From Hepsetus odoe (lineage: Eukaryota > Chordata > Actinopteri > Characiformes > Hepsetidae), in assembly GCA_017165825.1 (NCBI GenBank), contig CM029379.1, positions 22,087,972 through 22,151,971 of the forward strand: a stretch of DNA of 64,000 nt. Reading direction: 5' to 3'. The notes beneath the pieces are model-generated. The model saw nothing but the letters and a program-made list of their open reading frames with translations, had not been told where the DNA came from and searched no databases. The stretch's first letter is position 1. Each line of letters begins with the position of its first letter. This document shows positions 25,012 to 36,946 of the stretch, in pieces. Position numbers and translations under genes: made by a program.

Positions 25012-25204
25012 AGGTTGCATTTGGCAAAGGCTGTGATTCAGAGTGACTTAACATTTTAATCATGTTGAATGTGTAGATGAATACAGTGTTAGGAGTTTCA
25101 CCAATGATTCTTGTTTAGGTAGCATGTTGCACTTATCTAAATGGTGAATCAAATCCTGACCTGCTGCTTGGAGGCCATGAGTATTAACCACTAAGCTACA
25201 TCAG
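25012..25204 (-). mobile_element. Diverged tRNA-derived SINE with V-SINE/L2-type tail (antisense)
   Basis: The left edge reads TGCATTTGGCAAAGGC then CAGAGTGACTTA, a decayed antisense copy of the tail CATTTGGCAGACGC.. CAGAGCGACTTA. The right edge carries an A-box-like TGTAGCTTAGTGGTTAA on the minus strand with a degraded B-box near 25147-25158. More diverged than the other family A copies. Confidence 0.6.
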
Positions 25205-25317
25205 CTTCTAGTAAACAGCCTGCTGCCATGATTTCACTGTAAAACCCACAGTAGAACTCACTTTTTGCAGTATAAAATATTACATGGCTAAGACTTAAAT
25301 AATGCAAAGCTGAAATA

Positions 25318-25864
25318 CAGTACTGTGCAAAAGTTTTAGGCAGGTGTGAAAAAATGCTGTAAACAAAGAATGCTTTCAGAAATGGAAGTGTTAATCATTT
25401 ATTTTCATCAATCAACAAAATGCAGTGAATGAACAAAAGAGAAATCAAATCAAATCAATATTTGGTGTGACCACCCTTTGTCTTCAAAACAGCATCAATT
25501 CTTCTAGGTACACTTGCACACAGTTTTTGAAGGAACTCGGCTGGTAGGTTGTTCCAAACATGACTGTGTTTCAAACTACGTGTAACATTGATGATCATCA
25601 GCACCTGTTTGGAAAATCTGGTTGATCATACACCGACTATAATCCTACAAAATCCCTGACTGTGTGGAAGTGTACCTAGAAGAACTGATGCTGGTTTGAA
25701 GGCAAACAGTAGTAACACCAAATATTGATTTGATTTAGATTTTTCTTTTGTTCGCTCACTTTGCATTTTGTAAATTCATAAAAATAAATGATCATTATTT
25801 ATATTTCTGAAAGCATTCTTTGTTTACAGCATTTTTTCAAACCTGCCTAAAACATTTGCACACC
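25318..25864. mobile_element. Fold-back non-autonomous Tc1 derivative 1
   Basis: It begins CAGTACTGTGCAAAAG after a TA at 25316-25317. About 190 bp of the left arm (through GACCACCCTTTG and ACAGCATCAATTCTTC) is the inverse of the right arm (AGAAGAACTGATGC to GCCTAAAACATTTGC). Each arm encodes the decayed transposase C-terminus pointing inward-to-outward. The centre, 25560-25670, is non-coding Tc1 leader-like sequence. The extreme right end has decayed after 25860. Confidence 0.8.
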
Positions 25865-25934
25865 TAACCCTAGGTGAGCATTTCATCATATTTTATTATT
25901 CTAAACTATCTTGCATGTTTGTAAAAATATAATT

Positions 25935-27151
25935 AGCACAAATCTTCTTCTGTATACACTCTAACTTCTGGGTTCCACCACCAGGTGTCCATATCCTCCT
26001 TCTTCCTTCCAGATGTCACACCTAGTACCTGTCTAACTGTCTCCCTCATCACTTTTGCTGTAGTTCCCCAAAAATCTTCATCACCCCCCAGTGCCAGTCT
26101 CAACTCCTGCCTGAATTCCACTTTACAATCTTCCTTCTTCAGTTTCCACCATTTGATCCTTGACTCTGCCCTCACTTTCCTATGGTGTTTAGCTACACTC
26201 CCCAATACTTAGCAGTCTCTAATCTCCTTCAGACTGACCCTCCTGCAAAGGATATAATCCATCTGTGTGCATCTTCCTCTACTCTTATACATCACCCTGT
26301 GTTCCTCCCTCTTCTTAAAATAAGCATTAAGTATAGAAATGTCCATCCTTTTAACAAAATCTATAAGCATCTGGCCTTCAGCTTGACACCATACCTACCC
26401 ATCACCTCCTCATCACCTCATCACCATCATCATGTTGCCTTCACCAACATGTCCATTAAAGTCTGCATCAATCACTGCTCTCTCCCCCCAGGTACACTTT
26501 CTATCACTTCATCTAACTCACTCCAGAATTCTTCTTTCTCTTCCTTGTGGAGCATATGCACTAACAACATTCATCATCATACCTTCAACTTTCAACTTCA
26601 AACTCATCACCCTCCCTGACACCCTCTTCACCTCCAGAACCCTCTCCACATACTTTTCCTTCAGGATAACACCTACCCCATTCCTCCTTCCATCCACACC
26701 ATGGTAAAACAATTTAAACCCTCCTCCAATACACCTGCCCTTACTACCCTTCCATCTAATCTCTTGCACACACAAAATATCAACCTTCCTTCTCTCCATC
26801 ATATCAGCTAATTCTCCACCTTTACCAGTCATGCTGCCAATATTCATGTTCCTACCATCACTTCCACTCTCCTCCACTTCCTTCTCTCCTCCTGCCTCTG
26901 GACATCCCTTCCTCCTCTTCTTCTTCTGCTTTAGCCAACAGTAGCTCAGTTTCCACCCACACCCTGTAGGCTAACAGTACTGGTTGTTAACCCAGGGCTT
27001 GACCGATCCAGTATGGATGTCTGTTTTGTTGTCCGCATATTGATTTTGCAAGTTTTACACCAGATGCCCTTCCTGACGTAACCCTCCACATTTACCCAGG
27101 TTTGGTACAAAGAAATACACTGGCTTGTGCATCCCTAGTAGCTGGGTAAGT
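25935..27151 (-). mobile_element. RTE-like non-LTR retrotransposon, 5' half, antisense
   Basis: On the minus strand the copy begins at about 27151 with the 5' untranslated region, then encodes an AP-endonuclease domain from about 26850: NIGSMTGKGGELADMMERRK, VDILCVQEIRWKGS, GVGVILKEKY, NVVSAYAPQ. It continues in other frames with DFNGHVGEGN, KREEHRVMYKSRGRCTQMDYI and then KWWKLKKEDCKVEFRQEL to TWWWNPEV near 25975. Catalytic segments (QEIRWKG, SAYAPQ, DFNGH) are readable but split by frameshifts and stops. Reverse transcriptase is missing. The plus-strand open frames of 145 and 91 residues are antisense shadows. Confidence 0.85.
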
Positions 27152-27933
27152 ATAATGTGACATTCCTGATAAAAAGCTGTGTTCATGCAGTAAGATCACT
27201 CAGATGTATAAAGTTGAGTAAATGTCATGAGTAGAAATGACATTTCATTTTAGATTCCTTGTAAGTCAGACTAAGTGAAGGAGATGTGTACTGATGAGCT
27301 GCTGTTGTTTTTGATACTGATGATGGTTATGTTGTTTTTGATGATGACTTAAGGCTGGCGTTGGCAGCTTTTCTCACTGTTGCAGTCAACTTGTTCTCTG
27401 AAAACAGCAGACGTGTGATTGACGCTTATTTGTGGCAGTGTGTAGAAGTGTTGCTTGGGCTCATGTTTTTTCATCAGCATATTTTGGTAAACATATTTTG
27501 CTTGATGGGGATCTTTATTCAAATCAAAGATGGGCACTCCTGTAAGTTTAAAACACTCTACAACTGTGTGTTGAGACTCTAGCAGATGTAATAGCTGTTT
27601 CAGCTGCTTCTGTCACTGAATATTTTTTGCCTGAGAAAATTGTTCTTTTGAAAGCTAACAGCCTTCAGGTATTAAAGAAATGCACAAGCATGTGTTCACT
27701 CTGCTACAGTACCAATCACCTCAGTAAAAGTGAGCTTCCTTCAGAAAATGTGTCATTTATCTGATTGATTTCTCTCTGGCCTAGATGCATGTGTATGAGA
27801 GAGAGAGAGACGAGGGTCCCATAGTCAGAGTGTTTCTGGAGTGCGTTTTAGTCCACTGGACATGAAATGAGCTGATGCATGGTTTGAAGACGCCACAGTG
27901 CATGAAGCAAAAGACAAAGCTGTATTTGTGTTC

Positions 27934-27978
<45 letters not shown>

Positions 27979-28585
27979 ATGTGAATAGGTGGGAATTTCA
28001 TGCCATCTCATGATTCAGTTTGATCCAATTCAATTCAGGATTCAAAGCTGACATTATAAAATGTTTCTTTATGCGTATTGATTTTCAATTCTTACACCTT
28101 GTGGTTCTCAAACTGAAAGCCACAGGGGGTTCTAAGCTGCCCTTGGAAAAAGCAAAATAAATGAGGGTCTAGGTGGAGACAGTGGTGAGATGGTGTGTGG
28201 GAGGAGACATGGCTTTAGAATAAAAGAATAAAAGGTCTGTTTTTGCTCTATTGCTATAGTCCACAATATTATTGCTCCCATATTTCTTCATTTCTAAAAC
28301 AGTAGTCTTTGAATTGCAAAGTAGCCAATAGATGGCACACTGCTTTATCCGTTCCATCTAAATTAAAACACTGCATATGCTTATTTTTTCAAGTGAGGGT
28401 GTATGTTTTGTGCACCAGTGCAACATATTAAATATACATTTAAAATACATCTGACAATATGTCTATTTTTTCTTGTACCATGTATATGCAGTATACATTA
28501 CATTATATTAGTAACAGATCAATGACTGTATGTTGTTAATGCTAGCCTAATGTCCATCCAGTCAATGAAAGGATGCTAGGTTATA
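27152..28585. other. Intronic sequence without recognised genes
   Basis: AT-rich unique sequence containing one GT array at 27938-27976. Confidence 0.5.
27938..27976 (+). repeat. (TG)n microsatellite, 39 bp
   Basis: Perfect TG run. Confidence 0.95.
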
Positions 28586-29124
28586 CAGTACTGTGCAAAA
28601 GTTTTAGGCAGGTGTGGAAAAAATGCTGTAAACAAAGAATGCTTTCAAAAATGGAAGTGTTAATCATTTGTTTTCATCAATCAACAAAATGCAGTGAATG
28701 AACAAAAGAGAAATCTAAATCAAATCAATATTTGGTGTGACCACCCTTTGCCTTCAAAACAGCATCAATTCTTCTAGGCACACTTGCACACAGTTTTTGA
28801 AGGAACTCGGCTGGTAGGTTGTTCCAAACATCTTGGAGAACTAACCACAGTTAGGCTTCCTCACATCCTTCGGTCTCTTCATGTAATCCCAGACACACTC
28901 GATGATGTTGAGATCAGGGCTCTGTGGGGCCCAGAACAATTGATGCTGGTTTGAAGGCAAAAGGTAGTAACACCAATTATTGATTTGATTTAGATTTTTC
29001 TTTTGTTCGCTCACTTTGCATTTTGTAAATTGAAAAAAATAAACAATCATTATTTATATTTCTGAAAGCGTTCTTTGTTTACAGCATTTTTTCCACACTT
29101 CGCTGAAACTTTTGCACAGTACTG
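28586..29124. mobile_element. Fold-back non-autonomous Tc1 derivative 2, with intact ends
   Basis: Starts CAGTACTGTGCAAAAG and ends CTTTTGCACAGTACTG, flanked by TA at 28584-28585 and 29125-29126, the Tc1/mariner target duplication. At 539 bp it is about a third of a complete Tc1. The arms (about 28586-28780 and 28940-29124) are inverted copies of one terminus, so the element can fold on itself. It belongs to the same family as 25318-25864 and is better preserved. Confidence 0.9.
28725..28930 (-). pseudogene. Tc1 transposase C-terminal remnant
   Basis: The minus strand encodes WAPQSPDLNIIECVWDYMKR, the third catalytic block of a DD34E transposase in which the Glu of NIIE is retained. After a frameshift it continues to a C-terminal VTPNID-type end with the stop at 28725-28727. 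No N-terminal DNA-binding domain or first two catalytic Asp residues are present, so it cannot act. Confidence 0.85.
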
Positions 29125-29222
29125 TATATTTAGTTTAAAGGGAAGCAAAATAAAGTGATAGTAAAAAATAATAATAAATATAAATTACCAGAAGTTCATA
29201 ATAAAAAAAAAAAACGCTCATA

Positions 29223-29943
29223 CACTGTGTGCACAATTATTAGGCAAGTGGGTATTTTGACCATATCATCATTTTATTCATATATACCAACTCCAAGCTG
29301 TATAAACATGAATGGAATTGGAATTGGAGTTAAGCAGATCAAGTGATGTGTATTTGTGTAATGAGGGAGGGCAGAAGTACAAGGTGTTCAGTGCTCAGAC
29401 ACATAGCCAAGGTAAGGAAGACTGAAACCCAACCCCCACGGAACAAGACACATAAGCTGAAACGCCAAGACTTGGTAAAGAAATATCTCAGGACAGATTT
29501 TTCAGAAGTTTTATGGACTGATGAGATCAGAGTGACTCTTGACGGACCAGATGCACGGACCTGTGGCTGGATCAGATCAGGCACAGAGCTCTACTTCAAC
29601 TCAGACGCCAGCAAGGTGAAGGTGGGGTACTGGTTTGAGCTGGTTTGAAGATGGACTCAAAATCAACTCCCAAACCTACTGCCAGTTTGTAGAAGAAACT
29701 TGCTTCAAGCAGTGGTTCAGGGAAAAAGTCTGCATCAAGTCTGCAAGAAAATCATGATTTTTCTGCAGGATGATGCTCGATCACATGCATGGAAGTTCTC
29801 CACTGTGTGGCAAGTAAAGTCATGTCATTAAAGAAAATGGCATGACCCCCCTCTCTCACCTGATTTAAACCATATTGTGGACCTTCTTAAATGGGAGACT
29901 TACAGGGATGACTATTACTTGCCTGATAATTGTGCACACAGTA
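29223..29943 (+). mobile_element. Dead Tc1/mariner element of a second family
   Basis: Terminal inverted repeats of about 27 bp (CACTGTGTGCACAATTATTA at the left, its inverse at the right) sit next to TA. Transposase remnants in order: VLWTDEIRVTLDGPD with the first Asp codon at 29520, a frameshift after the stop at 29646, FLQDDARSHAW with the second Asp near 29769, then SPDLNHIVDLLKW near 29856-29890. In the last block the catalytic Glu of the usual PIE is Val. At about 720 bp it has lost the N-terminal half. Confidence 0.85.
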
Positions 29944-32847
29944 TAATGCTCCAAATTACTTCTATATACAACTGACATTTGGTCATCCAATAAGAAGTGC
30001 CAATGCTGGTAAAATGGCAAGGGGAAAAAAAGACCTGTGACACTGGATAATTCTGAACAAACAGTAGCCAGATCAAACTAAAGAAAACCAAATTTTCTAC
30101 ATTGCTTTAACCAAACAGCAGTTTCATGCAGTTTTGTCAGATTTTTCAATTTTTTAAAATATTAAAACGAGTCTCCAGTCGTAGAGACTGAGAGTGTTGC
30201 TAAGATGATTGAGGAGTAGGTAAGTAGGACTCTGCTTTTACACAGCTTGTTGAAAAAGCATGTAAGGGAAAAGAGAAGATCGTTTAGCACAGCTTGAAAT
30301 ACTAACAGCAACATCAGATCACCATAAAAAGGCTGTTTGACAAAAGTAGTCCAAGAAAGCAAAATGCATCAGTTTAGAGTGTCACACTGTGCTCATACTG
30401 CAAAAGGAAGCATGTTAACCTAATTGCAAGCCTAGTGCCATCTAAACCAAAAGGAACTGGATTTGCTCACTGCCATGCACTTGGCAGCTGCATTATATAC
30501 AAAATTATCCAGATCCAGATCCAGCTCAGCCTACTCTGTTTAAAGTAAAGCTACACCCCTAAAGATTCATCCATTCATTCTCTTGGCGTGTCCGTGCTGC
30601 TTTGACATCTCTCGTGTGTTTTGCTAAAGCGCTTTACCCAACTGAAGAAGAAATGCCCCGTTGAAGCATACACTGGCGTCCAACCAGTTTTGCAGATTTG
30701 ATTTAGCAGAGAAAATGCCTAAGAAGTGGAAAGAGCAGAATCAAGCCAGTGGGCCGCTCAGTGTTTGGTTCTGGTCTGCAAGGTTCTGATTGTGTTTGGC
30801 TACAGTTTCTGTAAGGCTTTGATGAGTTGGTTCCTTCATGCTATTGACCTGCTTGTGTTCGGCACAGAAATGTGCTCCTTCAAAGCAGCTGTTGTCAGCT
30901 TAGAAAACTTTCACTGGATGTTTTTTATGTTCTCTTTTACCTAAACTAATACGCCATTCACTATGAATATTCATACTAGGAGAGTAAGTTCGGGTGTAAG
31001 TTTCTTTTTGTTGTGCAGCTGATGTTATGTGATGGCCTATTTTTGTTTATATCCTGCCTGGTTTCAGTCACTCACAAGAAGTCCAGCTCAGCAGTAACAT
31101 GACTCAGTGTTAGTGATTCATTAGACTGCATAAAATTTCCTTTGACATTTGTCAAAAATGACATTTTGTCATTTTGGCTTCCGCCCTGCATGTGTGATCT
31201 TTTGGGGAAACTGCACAAAATGGCTTCAGTGCTGTTGTGACAAGACTTCTTTCCTTCTTTCTCTCTATCTTTCTTTCTTCACCCCCTCTCTCTCATTACC
31301 CCTCTCCCCCCTCTCTCTCCCTCTCTATGTTGTACTCCTGTTCTGTTAAATGAGCGGTGCAGTTTTTTCCCTAGCTGATTTGGGTTTTGTAATTTCTCCT
31401 CCTCCTCCTGCTCAGTGAACAGAGGGAGGATTAGAGTGGCTACGGATGATCAGCGTGTCGCTAACGGTAATTACAGCTAAATGGATGGACAGGCAGAGAC
31501 AGAGGATACTTGTCAAACTTCTGCTCCATGGGAGATGGAGTCCCTGTGTTTGCCAAATGCTAAAACTAGTCAACAAATGAGACCCTCCTTCTCCGCCTCT
31601 CTCTGTTTGCCTCTCTCTCTTTCTGTTTGCCTCTCTCTCTGCCTCTTAGATAGATTAAATTGGGTCATAGTGAGTCTGCAGCCCTTGCTAATTACACACA
31701 GTGGCTTTCACACGACAACTACTATGTAAAGTCCCATTGGTCCATTCATTCAATTCACCTCACAAGCAGCATCCGGTTTTTATAACTGTTAGGCCGTGTG
31801 TGTGTGTGTTTAGTATTGGTCACAGTACTGAGGCAATAGTGCTCATCTACCTTTAATCGGGAAAAACATTTCTCCACTGGAAGCAACTGTGGATCAGCGG
31901 ATCATCATGACTTTTTATCTGAGACTAAAACTACTTTGAAGTAAATTGAGTGGAGGGAGAGAGCGCAAGAGAAATAGAGAGAGAATGGGGGGGGGGGGGG
32001 GGGTCTGTATTTTATGTTATATTAGAGATGCAGCTTACTCCTGTCTCTAAAGAATACAGTCAGCTAAAGTGCACACTGGATGTACCACAATGTCCTTCAA
32101 AAGGTCTACATAAGCAAATTACAAATTACTTTTTCAAATGACAAATTGTCCTTTGTTGCACCAAAAGTGCTGACTCAGAATAAGTTCCTTTTCACTCAAT
32201 CAGACCCAACACAGAGACTGGCACATCTTTTTTATTACAAGCTCTAAAGTTTCACATGTTTCCAAAGTATTGGCTGCTTTTGGCATGACTGTTGAAACAG
32301 GTCAAACTAATCTTTTTTAATGTTTATTCAAATGCCCAATGCTTGGCCTGGTGTGTTGTTTTCATGTCAATGATGATTGATCCCTGTTCAATTAAATAAT
32401 AAAAAAAACAAATGAAACTAAATAAAAAAATAAAAAAGAAGGCCAGTAGTTAAAAGAAATGACCGACTGCTTGCTGTGCATGTTATGGCGCATTTTGAAA
32501 TGCATTTTAAACATTTACTAAGTAGCTAAATGATGCATTGATTTTTTTTTAAGTAGTTAAATTATAAATCAAGTGAACAAACTTGCAGCATTACTTTTTA
32601 AATGAAGCAGGACTCACTCCTCATATTTAGCTTTTAAAGCTGCTGGGATTATAGCATGTTTGGTTTATAATCACTCAGATTTGTACACTATCCTTCCCTT
32701 TAAAATCGCAGGGTCTGTGTCAGGACGTTGGTCTTGCAGTGAGTTGGCCAGGTGTCGACATTTGCAAAGCACTGACATGAGATACGTTTCTCTCTTTAAA
32801 GAAAGAAGCAAATGAAGTGTACATGAGTTGGTGGAACAGGTGCAGAA
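29944..32847. other. Intronic sequence; homopolymer G17
   Basis: Unique AT-rich DNA with C/T-rich patches at 31245-31330 and 31585-31650 and a run of 17 G at 31987-32003. No gene or repeat family recognised. Confidence 0.5.
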
Positions 32848-32868
32848 CCCCCCCCCCCCCTTTCTCTC

Positions 32869-32948
<80 letters not shown>
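32848..32948 (+). repeat. Compound microsatellite C13 - (TC)n - (TA)n
   Basis: C13 at 32848-32860, a mostly perfect TC block to 32904 and TA from 32905 to 32948. The self-complementary TA part can extrude as a cruciform. Confidence 0.95.
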
Positions 32949-32955
<7 letters not shown>

Positions 32956-33181
32956 CTTTTCTTTGTGTTTCTCTGTCTCTCACTCTTTCTCCCTGCCTCT
33001 GCCATTTTCAATGCCAGGACTAGAGCTTGTTTTGCATGAATATTCCTTAATTTAAATTCTCAGTCATTTGAATCTAAGCATAATGAGCGATGCAGCAGTA
33101 AAAATAAAGTAGACGACTGCAATGGTTGGGCATTTGGCATTTGATTTGGGCTGAACAGTTCAGTAATTTGAGTGCGCGTTT

Positions 33182-33257
33182 GTGTGCGTGTGTGTGTATG
33201 TGTGTGTGTGTGTGTGCGTGTGTGCGTGTGTGTGTGTGTGTGTGCGTGTGTGCGTGT
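33182..33257 (+). repeat. (GT)n/(GC) microsatellite, 76 bp
   Basis: GT run interrupted by single GC and AT steps, keeping purine-pyrimidine alternation throughout. Confidence 0.95.
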
Positions 33258-34688
33258 CTTCATGAAGTTGTGGTTATGCATCATAATGAAGAATCCTTTG
33301 TTCAGTATTGACTCTTTTTTTCTGTTTCACTATAAAGAACTAATCATGTCTGGAGAGAGAGACATTGGCGGGAGAAGGAGGGAAAGAGAAATTTGTGCAA
33401 AACATAAAAGAATAGAGAGTCTTTTGAATTCTTGTTCATATTTTATACACAGCCTCACGAAGACGCACACATTTACACACAGGGAGATTACTGTGATAGA
33501 CTAGTGCGTTTATCTCTTGGTCAAGTGATCAAAATGTTGTTTTTTTTTGTTTTGTTTTGTTTTTACTTTTAGTGCTTTCTAAGCTTCAGATTTATCAGAC
33601 TCCTCAGAGGCAACAAACAGAGACCAACACCGGTGGCAAAAAAAAAACCAATTTTTTGCTCCATTAAAAACACAGATACTGGTAAAGTACCAATGTGGTA
33701 AAAGTATTAATTCAGCTTCATTACTGAAAAAGCACAGGCTCTGAAATGTACTTAGAGTATAAAAATAAAAAGTAGCTCATTAAAGGAATTTTTTTAGAGA
33801 CTGTGTGCAAAGTGAACTGAATCTCAAGCCGTATTTATATAATTCACAGACTGTTAAACCATTTAAACCTCAACTGCAATAAAAACAATCTACTAAAAAT
33901 AATGAGCATTTACTTCGCTGCTTCCCTTTCATCTGTGTCTCTCATAGTTCTCCAACATTTTCTCTGCTGCAGAGTCTCTCGTTCTTCTCTGTTTCTTCTG
34001 GTTACGTATTTATATCATCTATTATGTTTAATATGTCTCTTGTGCATGGTTGGCATCTATACTAAGAGCTTTAATAAACGGGACTTGGAAGTCTTACATG
34101 CCTGTCCTTGTTTGGCACTAACATGTCTTTAATACATGAAATCTTGTAGCTTATGGCATTATTCTAATAATATTTAGTAAACCAAGCATTCATTTCAAAT
34201 GTTATTGTATTTGTTTCCTTACTGTGTGTTCAATGTTAAAGATAAAAATACTTCAGAGCTGTGTACTCTTAAAAAATAAGATGGCTAAGCTATTTGTGCC
34301 ATTCACTAAGGCAGTTAAATGCTGACTCTGGTTTTTTGGCTGGGTAAGAATAGTTTAGGGATTAGAACTTACTGACCAGAACTGGAAAACCCTGTCAGAG
34401 AAGAAGAGGAAAGCATCCTGTGATGCAGAATTCACACGTCTGGTGAGAATCATTGTTAAAAGACTATTTACACCAGCAGTGAACTGAACCAGGATTTATG
34501 TGGCATCCAAGACACATGATTTGTGGTAGACCCCGGTTCATTTTTTTAGGTTTCACCTCAGTAAGAGTGTTAAAGCCTGTCCAACTGAGCCAGACTAAAG
34601 AAAGACATTGATTGTTTCAAGTAAGGCACCTTTTTAAAACAACCAGATTAACAGAATCACAATGAACTGTGAAATTTAATTGTGAGCA
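33258..34688. other. Intronic sequence without recognised genes
   Basis: AT-rich with a T-rich run at 33539-33565 and an A9 run near 33640. Nothing recognised as coding. Confidence 0.5.
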
Positions 34689-34791
34689 TTGATGGGAACA
34701 GTACCTCAGGGTAACCTACTGGTCTGGGATTCGAACCCATGACCTTTCTAACTTGGGGTCTAGTCCCTAACCATTAGGCCTCCACTGCTCC
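34689..34791 (-). mobile_element. tRNA-derived SINE, family B, copy 3 (antisense, truncated)
   Basis: Retains the tRNA-like head: B-box antisense GGATTCGAACCC at 34727-34738 and A-box antisense CTAACCATTAGGCC. The tail half is missing. Confidence 0.75.
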
Positions 34792-34828
34792 ATTGTTGAG
34801 TCAGATATTGTTGAGTCAGGTACTCGCT

Positions 34829-34830
<2 letters not shown>

Positions 34831-34898
<68 letters not shown>
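34831..34898 (+). repeat. (AC)n microsatellite, 68 bp
   Basis: Perfect AC run directly after the SINE copy. Confidence 0.95.
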
Positions 34899-34901
<3 letters not shown>

Positions 34902-35840
34902 AACAGAAATACTCAGCAGGCGGTCCAGATTGGCACTTGAGCTGGTGTATTGGAGTGTGCCATCGCAGCTCTCTCCATTGTGTGGAAGACAGAGTACTGT
35001 AATGGGCCCTTTGTCTTCTCTGTATCATTGCCATCTTTCAACACACACATACACACACACACACACATAGTGAGAGAGAGACAGAAACAGAGAGATTGAA
35101 AAAGCAGAGGTATAGAGGAAGAGTGAAAGCCTCAGCAGCGGAAAGGAAGCCTAATGCCTCCTGGCATCCGTGAAAACCTTTTTAATCTGCTCAAAGAGGG
35201 GACAGAATGGAGTAACGGCAAAAAACACGAGCAGAGAGACATGGAGAAATAAGATGGCGAAGACAAAAATAGAGAAAGGGAGGAGTAAAAGTATAAGAGA
35301 GTAGACAGACTAAAAAAAAGAACAGAGGGAAAAAGAGCCGATGACTAACACAGAAAGATAGAGAGAGAAAAAGAAAGGAGATTTTAAATCAGCCTTTTAG
35401 CGGTGATATTTTTTTCTCTCTTTCATTATACTCCCTGTCTCTGCTGTCTCTTTCTTGTTCTTTCTCTCACTCTTTCTGTTTCCTCTCCTCTCGCTCCATC
35501 AGTGGTGCTGGCACCTCCAGCAGGCCTCCACAGCTTGAAGGCAGAAATGTTTTGAGTGTGAAACCTCCTGTGCTTTTGGATGTGTTAGGGCTGTCACCGA
35601 GACATCACTTCTCTGACGACGTCTCTGCTCATCCATATAACAGGATCGGCACCACTCTCCACGCACTTGTATGTCGTGTACTGTTGAGTATAATTTGAAC
35701 AGGAAATCACATAATGTCTGCTTCTGAAACAGTCACATAACTTTGCAGTATATACCTTTCACTCACTTGCCATCAAAGAGGTATACTTTATAGTTTATAG
35801 GTCCACTGCTTCGCCCATGTTTTTTGATAACAGCTGTTGA
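34899..35840. other. Intronic sequence; purine-rich patch and exon-like signal
   Basis: 35070-35390 is purine-rich. A C/T tract at 35410-35500 ends in a CAG at 35500-35502 that looks like a splice acceptor, followed by 55 open codons and a GTATGT at 35669. The protein is unlike neurexin, so I do not call an exon. Confidence 0.35.
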
Positions 35841-36049
35841 AAGTTGAAAGTGAAAGTGACTAACTGTCATTAATTGACAAACTGTCAGCACCACAGCGAA
35901 ATACTCCCTCTGCATTTAACCCATTCACACACCGTGCAGCAGGCGACCTCTCTCAGGGTGCCTCAGGGCAACCTACTGGTCTGGGATTCAAATCCAGGAC
36001 CTTCCCATCCTGGGTCCTAGTGCCTAACCACTAGGCCACTGCTGCCCCG
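35841..36049 (-). mobile_element. tRNA-derived SINE, family B, copy 4 (antisense)
   Basis: Begins with the tail GAAAGTGAAAGTGAC, then CTCTGCATTTAACCC, CTCAGGGCAACCTACTGG, TCTGGGATTCAAATCC and ends CTAACCACTAGGCC plus CTGCTGCCCC. Nearly full length. Confidence 0.85.
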
Positions 36050-36685
36050 TTTGCCCCAGCTGCTCCAAAAGCAGGCTTGGTTTTATAAAGCACACTGAAT
36101 TTTAAGTTTAAAGGAGTATTGATCATTATCTAGGCTGTGTTGTTGTAACTGATCAGAACTGGAGAGGTTATAAACAGTGACAGATGTGCTGCCATGCATG
36201 TTAGATTGATTAAATAATACAAATTGTGTTGGAACCTGTAACACACATTCAAAATGAAAATCATTTGACATAAAAAAAAACACACTCAATTAACCTCTTT
36301 GATCAAAAACTTTATTGTGCACTACCCTTTGTTAGGCAGAACAGGACTGATAGTTCTGTAAAATGAGTTACTTATTAATTAATAATTAGTTATTAGTTAG
36401 TAACTAGCAACAAAGAAATATCCAGCCACTAATCACAGCAGTCACAAACACAGACCGTTGATGGATTTCTTAAAGATTGCAAACACACACGGTATGTTTG
36501 GTACACACCGTCTCTTAGCATTTCAATTGTGAGGAAAACTGAAACATGGAAAATAGATTTTAAACAGACATTTATTTTCATGATGATCTAAGACCACACA
36601 TACATTATATCCTCAACCAGATGTTGCCCTCAGCCCTAATAAAAAGAGAGATCGTGAAATCATCTTATTAGACTTCTCCCTTGTC

Positions 36686-36946
36686 CAGCAGCAGTGGCCT
36701 AGTGGTTAGGGACTAGGCCCCAGGATTTGAAGTTCATGGGTTTGTATGCCAGACCAGTAGGTTGCCTTGAGGTACCCTTGAGCAAGGTACCATCCCCATC
36801 ACTGCTCCCTGGGAACATTCAATGGCTGCCCCCTGCTTCACGGTGTGTGTGGGTTAATTGCAGAGGCTACCTTTCGTTGTGGTTCACTGTGTGCTGTGCT
36901 GTGTTTCACAATGACAAGAATAGTCACTTTCACTTTTCACTTTCAG
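36686..36946 (+). mobile_element. tRNA-derived SINE, family B, copy 5
   Basis: Full-length plus-strand copy: A-box GCCTAGTGGTTAGGG, decayed B-box near 36748, GCAAGGTACCATCCCC, CCCCTGCTTCACGG and tail CAATGACAAGAATAG then CACTTTCACTTTTC. It lies 640 bp from the opposite-strand copy 4. Confidence 0.85.

Noticed and set aside
26182..26707. Open frames of 145 and 91 residues on the plus strand
   Set aside because: They are antisense to the AP-endonuclease region of the RTE-like LINE on the minus strand.
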